A program made the position numbers and the translations under genes. From Paeniglutamicibacter quisquiliarum (GTDB taxonomy: Bacteria; Actinomycetota; Actinomycetes; Actinomycetales; Micrococcaceae), in NCBI RefSeq assembly GCF_019084045.1, contig NZ_JAHRED010000001.1:310001-374000 (forward strand): a DNA stretch of 64,000 nucleotides. Direction: 5' to 3'. The notes under the pieces were generated by a model that saw only the letters and a list, made by a program, of their open reading frames with translations, was not told where the DNA came from and made no database searches. Every line of letters begins with the position of its first letter. The first letter of the stretch is position 1. Positions 1 through 7,179 of the stretch are shown here, in pieces.

Positions 1-644
1 AGGATGGTCATGATCGCGGCCGAGGAGACGAAGGCAACCACATGGAGCCACGACTTGGGCAGTTCGCCGATGCCCAGCACCATGAATGCGGCAACCATGG
101 CAGCACCCGGGACGACCAGCATGATGGCCGGGTTGACCTTGCGCAACGCGGAATCGCCGCGCTTGAGCAACGGGGTGAGGATGAGGGTGGCGATCATCCA
201 CATGGCACCGCCGAGGCTCATGGCGGCCAAGGCCAGGCCGAAGACCGCCTGCGTGTATGTCGGGCCGCCGAGTTCCGCGCCCGCGGTTTTGGCGGCAATG
301 GCGGCGGCGGCGGTTTCATAGGACACCGAACCGATCAGTCCGATGCGCACCAAGACAGCGGGGGTGCCGAAAATCGTCAGCAGTGCGACGGCGACAAGGA
401 CCACGGCAAGCGAGGGACCCAAAGCGGAAATGGCTCCGGCGCGGAAGCTTGTCTTCAGCTCGGCCTGGGACATCCCGATGTGAGGTGCGGCGACCCTGGC
501 TGCCTTCATGTAGATGACGGACTGGACGATGATGACCAGGAATACACCGATGGCGCACGCCCAGAGGACCGGCGAATTGGCGAGGGCGAGGATGTCCGTG
601 GAGTTGCTGTCCGCAACGGCGGGCAATATGGCAGGTATTTGCAT
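1..644 (-). CDS. DUF5058 family membrane protein (5' part; runs off the left edge)
   Basis: The minus strand is open from an ATG at 644 to the window edge, about 214 residues. The translation starts MQIPAILPAV and has several hydrophobic segments. It contains the pattern 'MSQAELKTSFRAGAISALGPS', which I recognise as typical of DUF5058, an integral membrane family usually annotated as hypothetical or as a putative transporter. The C-terminus lies outside the window. The gene is preceded on the same strand by a tandem glycine riboswitch (722-903), so glycine probably controls its expression. A role in moving glycine or another small amino acid is an inference from that control, not from motifs. 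No strong ribosome site precedes the ATG, which fits riboswitch control of initiation but could also mean another start. Confidence 0.8.
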   Translation of the reverse strand, partial: MQIPAILPAVADSNSTDILALANSPVLWACAIGVFLVIIVQSVIYMKAARVAAPHIGMSQAELKTSFRAGAISALGPSLAVVLVAVALLTIFGTPAVLVRIGLIGSVSYETAAAAIAAKTAGAELGGPTYTQAVFGLALAAMSLGGAMWMIATLILTPLLKRGDSALRKVNPAIMLVVPGAAMVAAFMVLGIGELPKSWLHVVAFVSSAAIMTI

Positions 645-721
645 GGGGGAGTTCTACCGTTCATCGAAGGGTTCAGTGCGGTGGGAGCGGGCCTCTGTTG
701 TTGCCAGGTGCCACCGTGCCC

Positions 722-903
722 GCTCTGTCCTGAACCTGAAAGTGAAACCGGTGCCCCATGGCACCGGCGTGCTTCGTCGGTGAGCCACCTGTCCCGGCGG
801 CTGCTCTCCAGAGTTTCCTCACGCGGCTGTTCCTGGTACCTGAGAGATTGCGGGTGCTTGCCCCTTCGGTGCCCGAGTGGTGTCCGGGACTCTCCAGCCG
901 CGC
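722..903 (-). promoter_or_regulatory. Tandem glycine riboswitch upstream of the DUF5058 gene
   Basis: Read on the minus strand, two glycine aptamers follow each other. Aptamer 1 (about 834-903) has GGAGAG, then CACCGAAGGGGCAA, then AATCTCTCAGGTAC. Aptamer 2 (about 722-812) has GGAGAG, then CACCGACGAAGCA, then CTTTCAGGTTCAGGACAGAG. These are the conserved blocks of the glycine riboswitch, in the usual order with a short linker. The 3' end lies about 80 bases before the DUF5058 start codon. Whether it acts on transcription or translation cannot be told from sequence; no clear terminator with a U-run was seen in the linker to the gene. Confidence 0.93.
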
Positions 904-1252
904 GTGATCGGAAGACTATTCAGTTGTCGGCGGCTGCTTGTCCGCTGGAAGCCAACAATACTTGACGTGGGTCACAGCGGCACTCTTTATTTCAGCCGAC
1001 CGAACGGTCATGAATTTCTTTTTCCGATCCGGCAAGGAATGGCCTAGGGAGCGAGGGTGATTCCAGGTCGAAGTGAGGCTTTACAGCCACTTGGTTATTA
1101 TCTGAGCGAGTATTCCCATCCGTCCGTGCCAGTGGATAGCCTTGGGAAAACGGCAGGACTGCGCCCTTGGACCGAGCTGCTGGGCAGCGGGTGTCCGCTC
1201 CCGCTGCTGCCGCCCATCATCACGCCACACAAGAGTCCCGGAGGTTTCATCC
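904..1252. other. Intergenic region between the riboswitch and the SnoaL-like gene
   Basis: About 350 bases without a supported gene. It should hold the promoter of the riboswitch transcript (minus strand) and that of the SnoaL-like gene (plus strand). I found no convincing -35/-10 pair on either strand and no long inverted repeat. A GGAGG ribosome site at about 1240 belongs to the downstream gene. Confidence 0.5.
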
Positions 1253-1618
1253 ATGTCAGCAAACAAGGACACCGTCAGGAAGTACATCGACGGATTCAAC
1301 AAGTCGGACCACGCCCAGATCCTTTCCTGCCTCACCGAGGACATCGAATGGACGGTCTTCGGCCACTTTCGGCTCAGCGGCAAGGAAGCCTACAACGAGG
1401 CGATCGAAAGCCCGGACTTCACTGGGCCGCCGGTGCTGGACATCGTGCGCCTGGTCGAGGAAGACGACGTGGTGATGGCCGAACTGTCCGGCGAGGCACG
1501 CCGGGCCGACGGCGAGACCATGCGCATGAGCATGGCAGAGGTCTTCGTGATGCGCGATGCGTTGATCACCGAACGCCGTGCCTTCGTCATCGAGCTGACC
1601 GAGAACGACTACAAATAG
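1253..1618 (+). CDS. SnoaL-like / NTF2-fold protein
   Basis: 121 residues starting MSANKDTVRKYIDGFNKSDH. The ATG at 1253 is chosen because GGAGG lies about 8 bases upstream and because this is where the fold usually begins; the frame is open further upstream without such a site. The pattern 'VRKYIDGFNKSD..ILSCLTEDIEWTVFG' is the first helix and strand of the SnoaL/ketosteroid-isomerase-like (NTF2) superfamily, cone-shaped small proteins that act as isomerases, hydrolases or simple binding proteins. No specific catalytic Asp/His pair can be assigned with confidence. It stands alone, in front of an IclR gene on the same strand about 300 bases away, so its partner and substrate are unknown. Confidence 0.75.
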   Translation: MSANKDTVRKYIDGFNKSDHAQILSCLTEDIEWTVFGHFRLSGKEAYNEAIESPDFTGPPVLDIVRLVEEDDVVMAELSGEARRADGETMRMSMAEVFVMRDALITERRAFVIELTENDYK

Positions 1619-1883
1619 GCGCCCGCTGAGCCTGCTGTCAGCTTCCACGGCACGATATTTCCTAAGTCTCACACCGCATAAGTTCGCCTGGATGGGTAGT
1701 CAAGCGTCGCTTTCCGTAACGTGGCCCTTCAATAGTGTTGAAGCCATGGGACTGCCGAGCTTTTCGCTTCAACCAGTGGGCGATTCGGGCTGATGTCCAG
1801 GTGATAATCAATTTCTCAGCCGGATCTACCCCTCTCAATAGGCTTAGCCACGCAACTGTTGCCTACGTTCATTCGTGTTGCAT

Positions 1884-1900
1884 GTCTCACTGAGTAAGAC
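1884..1900. promoter_or_regulatory. IclR operator inside the iclR promoter spacer
   Basis: GTCTCACTGAGTAAGAC is a near-perfect palindrome matching the perfect one at 2700-2716. It fills the spacer between TTGCAT (1878-1883, candidate -35) and CATAAT (1902-1907, candidate -10). Binding of the adjacent IclR protein here would block RNA polymerase, so autorepression is likely. The -10 ends 7 bases before the iclR ATG, suggesting a leaderless transcript. Confidence 0.7.
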
Positions 1901-1914
1901 GCATAATAGTTCGC

Positions 1915-2691
1915 ATGATTGCCCCTTTTCCCCAGGTACCGGTCTCGATGGTCGACCGCATTGGTGTCATCCTCGAGACGTTTAATGTCGAAGACCCGGT
2001 GTTGACGGGCGCGGAAATTGCGCGTCGTACGGGCCTGCCCAAGGCGACAGTTGCGCGGATACTCGTGGACCTTGATCGGCACGATTTTGTTGCCCACACT
2101 GAGTCCGGTTACCAGATTGGCATGAAGTGTTTTGAATTGGGGGAACGGGCGCAGCAGCCAAAGAACCTGCGCCGACTGGCACTGGCCACCATGTCCGATC
2201 TTCGGCAGGCAACGGGTTTGACGGTGCAACTTGGCGTGCTTGATGGCATGGATGTCGTCTATATCGAGATCCTCCGCGGAAAGCACCGAGAGCTTCGTAT
2301 TCCCTCACGAATCGGCGGGAGGGTCCCCAGTTATGCCACGGCTGGGGGCAAGGCGTTGTTGGCCCACTCGGCCGTGGAAGTCCAGGAACTGGTCCTCGGC
2401 AGTCCCCTCACAAAAATCGGGCCTCGGACCATCGTTGATCCGAAGGAATTGGCCGCGCAATTGGAGCGTACGCGCCGAGATGGCATTGCCTACGAGGTTG
2501 AAGAGTCCTATGTCGGTTTATCATGTGCCGCGAGCCCAATCCTTCGAAACGATGGAACGGCGCTCGCAGTAATCTCAATCACTGCACCGGTAGGTAGCGT
2601 AGATATGCGCATAGTCGGGCCGGCTGTTCATGCCGCGACGCTCGGCTTGAACCGTCAGGTGCGGGCTACGCCATACTGGGCAAGCCTCTAG
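1915..2691 (+). CDS. IclR-family transcriptional regulator
   Basis: 258 residues. The N-terminal winged helix (about residues 8-70, 'VDRIGVILETFN...EIARRTGLPKATVARILVDL') is followed by the IclR effector-binding domain (about 80-250, with 'GKALLAHS' and 'YVGLSCAASPI'). The ATG at 1915 has no ribosome site, and a -10 box CATAAT ends at 1907, so the mRNA probably starts at or next to the A of the ATG. A palindrome GTCYCACTGAGTRRGAC sits in its own promoter and again just after its stop codon in front of the alcohol dehydrogenase gene. It is therefore the likely repressor of the dehydrogenase / permease / ALDH set downstream. The inducer is unknown. Base composition is lower in GC than most of the window. 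Confidence 0.9.
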   Translation: MIAPFPQVPVSMVDRIGVILETFNVEDPVLTGAEIARRTGLPKATVARILVDLDRHDFVAHTESGYQIGMKCFELGERAQQPKNLRRLALATMSDLRQATGLTVQLGVLDGMDVVYIEILRGKHRELRIPSRIGGRVPSYATAGGKALLAHSAVEVQELVLGSPLTKIGPRTIVDPKELAAQLERTRRDGIAYEVEESYVGLSCAASPILRNDGTALAVISITAPVGSVDMRIVGPAVHAATLGLNRQVRATPYWASL

Positions 2692-2693
2692 TG

Positions 2694-2722
2694 TTGACTG
2701 TCCCACTGAGTGGGACGATCTT
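2694..2722 (+). promoter_or_regulatory. Promoter with perfect IclR operator for the ADH-permease-ALDH set
   Basis: TTGACT (2694-2699) serves as -35 and GATCTT (2717-2722) as a weak -10, 17 bases apart. The whole spacer, 2700-2716, is the perfect palindrome GTCCCACTGAGTGGGAC. The same design is seen upstream of the iclR gene, so both are probably repressed by the same protein. The transcript would have a leader of about 80 bases before the GTG at 2810. Confidence 0.7.
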
Positions 2723-2809
2723 TTGACTTCAAAGACACGCGCTCGCAGGCTGTCTCCTAGTCGCCGTGACAAACGTCACGAGCGACAGCATCTTTACGAG
2801 GAGTCGTTT

Positions 2810-3907
2810 GTGAAAGCCGCAGTTATGATAGCGCCCAATGTGCCACTGAGCGTGACCGAGTTGGTCATTAGCGCACCGCGCCCTGGGGAAGTCCGCGTAC
2901 GGATAGAGGCAGCAGGCGTGTGCCACAGCGACCTTCACTATATGAAGAACGATCTGGCCTGCAAGACGCCGATAGTCATGGGACATGAAGGGGCTGGGAT
3001 TGTCGAAGAAGTTGGTGACGGGGTCCGAAGCGTGGCAGCTGGTGACAAGGTAATCATGACGTGGCGACCTCGATGCGGCTCCTGCGAATACTGCTCTTCT
3101 GGTCGTCCGGCACTTTGCACTCTGGGCAAGATCCACGCCGTCACTAATGGCTTGCTGCGCGGCGGTTCTCGCTTGGATCACGATGGCACGACTGTCCACC
3201 ACCTCATGGGTGTTTCCTGCTTCGCGCAAGAGTGCATTGTTTCCGAAGAATCCCTTATTAAAGTTCCTAAGGAAGTTCCTTCAGCCATTGCGGCAATCGT
3301 AGGATGCGCCGTCGTAACTGGTATGGGTACGGTTCTCAACGGCATGCCGCATGCTGCCGGTGAATCCGTGCTCATTGTCGGTGCAGGCGGAGTCGGACTT
3401 TCCGCAGTTATTGGGGCAGCGGCCGTCGGCGCCTACCCCATCATCGTGGCCGATATCGACGACCAGAAACTCGATAAAGCCCGGGAGCTGGGTGCCACCC
3501 ACACGATCAACAGCAAACTAGTGGACTTAGTTACTCAAGTTCTCGAGATCACCGAAACGGGAGTTCACTGGGCCATCGAAGCGATCGGGCGTGAAGAAAC
3601 CATTACAGCGACAGTTGCCGCACTGCGTCCACGAGGCACCGCCTTCGTAATTGGACTGGGCAACCCGAATACCGACATCCGTTTCCCCCTAAATCAAGCG
3701 GTCCAACAGGAAAAGACCATCCGAGGAAGCTTGTACGGTTCCTCAAATCTTTCGGTTCAAATTCCACAAATCCTGCGGATGTACTTGGCAGGAAAGCTGC
3801 CTCTGGACGCAATGCTGGGCAACAGCTTCGCTCTCGATGAGATTAACGAGGCTTTCGACGACTTGTCGGGCGGCGGCGCAGGCCGAACCGTCATCCTCAT
3901 GACCTAG
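2810..3907 (+). CDS. Zinc-dependent alcohol dehydrogenase (medium-chain, class III-like)
   Basis: 365 residues from a GTG at 2810 preceded by GAGGAG; the frame extends upstream, but that part overlaps the promoter and is not conserved-looking. Catalytic zinc ligands are seen in 'GVCHSDLHY' and 'GHEGAGIVEEVGDGV'. The structural zinc motif is C-x2-C-x2-C-x7-C in 'RCGSCEYCSSGRPALC'. The Rossmann motif is 'GAGGVGLSAVIGAAAVGA'. It should oxidise a primary alcohol to an aldehyde with NAD(P) in the cytoplasm. An MHS permease and an aldehyde dehydrogenase follow on the same strand, giving import, alcohol to aldehyde, aldehyde to acid. Class III (formaldehyde / benzyl-alcohol type) is the closest match I can name; the true substrate is not shown. 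Confidence 0.88.
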   Translation: MKAAVMIAPNVPLSVTELVISAPRPGEVRVRIEAAGVCHSDLHYMKNDLACKTPIVMGHEGAGIVEEVGDGVRSVAAGDKVIMTWRPRCGSCEYCSSGRPALCTLGKIHAVTNGLLRGGSRLDHDGTTVHHLMGVSCFAQECIVSEESLIKVPKEVPSAIAAIVGCAVVTGMGTVLNGMPHAAGESVLIVGAGGVGLSAVIGAAAVGAYPIIVADIDDQKLDKARELGATHTINSKLVDLVTQVLEITETGVHWAIEAIGREETITATVAALRPRGTAFVIGLGNPNTDIRFPLNQAVQQEKTIRGSLYGSSNLSVQIPQILRMYLAGKLPLDAMLGNSFALDEINEAFDDLSGGGAGRTVILMT

Positions 3908-3987
3908 TCAACTCGACCTAAATCGAAATAGGAAAGCCACAGCAGCGTAGCTAGGGCATTCCCTGATCACTCACACAGGAGTTTTAA

Positions 3988-5295
3988 ATGTCAGCCCAAA
4001 CGTCTGCGGTGACCATTCACGTCACCAATCAAGACCGCAAGCGCGCTCTCTGGGGTAGCGCGGTCGGAAGCACAATCGAGTGGTACGACTATTTCCTCTA
4101 CGGGACAATGTCGGGCCTCGTTTTCGGTCCGCTCTTCTTCCCCTCGGATAATCCAACCGCCAGCCAGATGCTCTCCCTTGCATCGTTTGCTCTTGCCTTC
4201 TTCGTACGACCCATTGGCGGCATATTGTTTAGCCACATCGGTGACCGTATCGGCCGGAAGAAGACGCTGCTAGTCACCCTGACTATGATGGGCGTTGCTA
4301 CTGTTGCTATCGGTCTGATGCCTACTTATGCCGCCATTGGTGTAGGTGCCCCCATCCTCCTGACAATTTTGCGCCTCATTCAGGGTCTGGCGTTGGGCGG
4401 TGAATGGGGCGGGGGGCTGTTGCTGGCCGTCGAATATTCTCCGAAGGAACGCCGAGGATTCTTCGGCGCAGTTCCGCAAACTGGTGCCCTCCTGGGACTG
4501 GCTTTGGGAAACATTGCCACGCTTGGCGCCGACGCACTTTTCCCCAAGGAAGCGTTCCTCACGTACGGATGGCGAATTCCGTTCCTGCTTTCTGCGGTTC
4601 TGCTCTTGGTGGGTTTGTGGATCCGACATCGAGTCGATGAAACCCCTTCCTTCCGTCAGATGAAACTTGCCGGCAACGAAAAGCGTATTCCGATCGTAGA
4701 GACGCTCAAGTACCACTGGCGATCGGTCCTCATCGCAACCGGTGCCAAGATTGTCGAGACATCTACGTTCTTCATTTTCGCGACGTTCACCGTCTCATAC
4801 GCAATTTCGCTGGGTTACGAACGGACCCCCGTACTAGCGATAATTCTGATCTGTTCGATTCTCGGCGTCTTCTCCATGGTTAAATTTGGCGCGCTGTCCG
4901 ACAAGATTGGTCGCAAACCAGTATTCATTGGTGGGTCCATCGCTGTTATGGCCTTCATCCTGCCTTACCTGTGGCTTCTGAACCAGAAATCGCTCATTCA
5001 TTTGGCTATCGGTTGCTTCATTGGATTCGCGATCATATGGCCGAGTTATGGATCGCTCATCGGAACGCTCATTGCCGAGAGCTTCACTCCAGATATCCGC
5101 TACACGGGCGCTTCTTTGGGGTACCAGCTTGGTGCAGCGATCGCTGGTGGCCCCGCTCCACTCATTGCAACGGCACTGCTGACCGCGTTTGCCGGGAGCT
5201 ACGTCCCGGTCGGCCTGTTCGTTATGCTGTGTGGCGCCATTTCGGTCGTAGCAGTTTCATTCGCTAAGGAAAAGCGAAATCAAGAGATCGACTAA
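3988..5295 (+). CDS. MFS permease, metabolite:H+ symporter (MHS) family
   Basis: 435 residues with about 12 hydrophobic segments. Family marks are 'GSTIEWYDYFLYG' near the N-terminus and 'SHIGDRIGRKKTL' in the loop between helices 2 and 3, repeated as '[16 protein letters not shown]' in the second half. This family includes shikimate (ShiA), benzoate, citrate and proline/betaine carriers, mostly proton symporters for carboxylates. A CACAGGAG ribosome site lies just before the ATG. It sits between the alcohol dehydrogenase and aldehyde dehydrogenase genes, so it probably imports their substrate. Composition is clearly lower in GC than the other MHS genes in the window (about half GC in sampled lines). 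Confidence 0.9.
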   Translation: MSAQTSAVTIHVTNQDRKRALWGSAVGSTIEWYDYFLYGTMSGLVFGPLFFPSDNPTASQMLSLASFALAFFVRPIGGILFSHIGDRIGRKKTLLVTLTMMGVATVAIGLMPTYAAIGVGAPILLTILRLIQGLALGGEWGGGLLLAVEYSPKERRGFFGAVPQTGALLGLALGNIATLGADALFPKEAFLTYGWRIPFLLSAVLLLVGLWIRHRVDETPSFRQMKLAGNEKRIPIVETLKYHWRSVLIATGAKIVETSTFFIFATFTVSYAISLGYERTPVLAIILICSILGVFSMVKFGALSDKIGRKPVFIGGSIAVMAFILPYLWLLNQKSLIHLAIGCFIGFAIIWPSYGSLIGTLIAESFTPDIRYTGASLGYQLGAAIAGGPAPLIATALLTAFAGSYVPVGLFVMLCGAISVVAVSFAKEKRNQEID

Positions 5296-5348
5296 TTTCT
5301 GCTGCAACCTTGGTTGAGGCCTAGTTGACACTCCTAAGAAAGGTAATC

Positions 5349-6818
5349 ATGGCGCTCACACTTGAGACCATAAATGAAACATCGGTAGCCGCGCTGGAAA
5401 TCATTCTGGCAAAGGCAGAATCGGCATTCGGAACCTGGGCAGGCACCACCCTGATTGCGCGTTCAGAAGCACTGGAACTCATTGCCGATCGGCTGGACGA
5501 AGCCTCCGATGAACTCATCCAGTTGGCAATGGCGGAAACACACTTGGCTGAACCCCGACTAATGGGTGAACTGAAACGGACGATGTTCCAGTTGAGGTTC
5601 TTTGCCAAGCAGGTCCTCGGGGGAGAATTCCTGAATGTGCGAATTGACCATAAGGACGACGAGTGGCCCATGGGTGCCCCTCGTCCCGATCTACGCCGAA
5701 CCATGCAGCCACTCGGCCCGGTACTCGTGTTTGCCGCTAGCAATTTCCCATTTGCGTTCTCTGTCGCAGGCGGTGACACCGCATCTGCACTGGCCGCTGG
5801 TTGCCCCGTAGTGCTCAAAGGTCACCCCGGACACCCTGCATTATCACGTAAGACCGCGGATGTGGTTCTAACCGCGCTCGCGGATGCCGGAGCGCCGGAG
5901 GGAACCTTTGACATCATTTTTGGGACCCGAAATGGCGCTGAGGCGCTGGCGGATTGTCGCATCAAAGCTGGTGCGTTTACTGGAGGAATTCCAGGTGGGC
6001 GAACCTTGTTCGACATCGCCTCGGGACGCGCGGAACCGATCCCCTTCTACGGCGAATTGGGCAGCAACAACCCCGTATTCGTTACACCAGCGGCCGAAGC
6101 GGAGCGTGGCGAATCCATAGCCCGTGAGTTCGTGACTTCCTTTACTCAGAGCGCGGGGCAGCTTTGTACAAAGCCAGGAACTTTGTTTGTGCCGAGCGAG
6201 AGCGCAATTCTTGACGAGCTCCGCAATATGGAACTTCCATCGGAAGCACCCCTGCTCAATGAAGGAATTTTGGCTGCTTTCTCCGATGGAAAAGGGAGGC
6301 TCGAGAGCCACGACGGGGTACGAGTACTGAACGATTCCACCTCACGAACGACTGGCGATGCTAGCCCAATACTCTTTCACAGCACCTTGGGGCAAATTCG
6401 CAGGGCCCCAGAGTCGTTGCTTGCAGAATGTTTCGGTCCGGCGGCGTTGGTCGTCACCTATGAGAACGTTGCGGAGCTCAGCGAAGTGGCAAAGCTTTAT
6501 GAAGGCCAATTGACGGCTTCGATCCATGGCACTAATTCATGTGACGTGGGATCCCTTATGCATGTACTCTCACAGAAGGCCGGACGCGTCCTCTGGAATC
6601 AGTGGCCAACGGGTGTTTCTGTAACTTACGCCCAGCAGCACGGTGGCCCCTACCCGGCAAGCACCGCAGTGCAAAGCACCTCCGTAGGCACGGCAGCTAT
6701 GGATCGTTTCCTCCGCCCTCTGGCTTTCCAAGGATTCCCTGACCATCTCTTGCCAGCGCCGGTGAGGGATTCGAATCCCTTAGGAATTCCGCGTCAAGTC
6801 AATGGCGAGTGTGTTTGA
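5349..6818 (+). CDS. Aldehyde dehydrogenase, 2,5-dioxovalerate (alpha-ketoglutarate semialdehyde) dehydrogenase type
   Basis: 489 residues from the ATG at 5349, with AAGAAAGG upstream; an in-frame TTG eight codons earlier is less likely. The N-terminal 'SNFPFAFSVAGGDTASALAAGCPVVLKGHPGHP' and the active-site segment 'FTQSAGQLCTKPG' with its cysteine place it in the KGSADH-like branch of ALDHs, which use NADP and act on semialdehydes and long-chain aldehydes. The end '..LLPAPVRDSNPLGIPRQVNG' is typical for that branch. As last gene of the IclR-controlled set it should turn the aldehyde made by the alcohol dehydrogenase into the acid. The exact substrate cannot be read from sequence. Confidence 0.88.
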   Translation: MALTLETINETSVAALEIILAKAESAFGTWAGTTLIARSEALELIADRLDEASDELIQLAMAETHLAEPRLMGELKRTMFQLRFFAKQVLGGEFLNVRIDHKDDEWPMGAPRPDLRRTMQPLGPVLVFAASNFPFAFSVAGGDTASALAAGCPVVLKGHPGHPALSRKTADVVLTALADAGAPEGTFDIIFGTRNGAEALADCRIKAGAFTGGIPGGRTLFDIASGRAEPIPFYGELGSNNPVFVTPAAEAERGESIAREFVTSFTQSAGQLCTKPGTLFVPSESAILDELRNMELPSEAPLLNEGILAAFSDGKGRLESHDGVRVLNDSTSRTTGDASPILFHSTLGQIRRAPESLLAECFGPAALVVTYENVAELSEVAKLYEGQLTASIHGTNSCDVGSLMHVLSQKAGRVLWNQWPTGVSVTYAQQHGGPYPASTAVQSTSVGTAAMDRFLRPLAFQGFPDHLLPAPVRDSNPLGIPRQVNGECV

Positions 6819-7179
6819 AAAATGCTTGTCGCATTAAGAGTTTCTGACCGCGTGTTCCTGACGAGAACGCATTCCCGAGCAGTATCGCATTTGCTATGAG
6901 TCCGGGGTACTAGCTGGTCATTTCCGCTCCCATCGGTGTAAATCGCGGTTGTACATGCGCTGGTGGCGATGCAGCGATTCTTTAACTGACAACAATCTAA
7001 TGAGACACGACGATGCCGCCTGAGGAAACTCAACACTTTCCACAGGCGGCTTCGCTGTGAGGCGGCATAGGGAAGCACCCCCCCGCTCGGACCAGGAAAT
7101 TTCCAAACCCGCTTGGGATAGGTTTGAGGGAACGAATCTGAAATCCCGCGACACGCAATGCAATCGATTACGAATTAGG
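6819..7179. other. Intergenic region before the helicase-nuclease gene, with a nested inverted repeat
   Basis: No gene is supported. A cluster of repeats at 7013-7068 reads ATGCCGCCT (7013-7021), CAGGCGGC (7043-7050) and AGGCGGCAT (7060-7068). The first arm can pair with either of the other two, so two alternative hairpins are possible. There is no U-run, so it is not an ordinary terminator. An imperfect hairpin at about 6853-6872 follows the ALDH stop. No convincing -35/-10 was found for the helicase gene. Confidence 0.5.

Noticed and set aside
6757-6790. tRNA T-arm-like GGGATTCGAATCCC, possible attachment site
   Set aside because: It lies inside the conserved C-terminal coding region of the aldehyde dehydrogenase (VRDSNPLG), no tRNA body surrounds it, and there is no integrase nearby.
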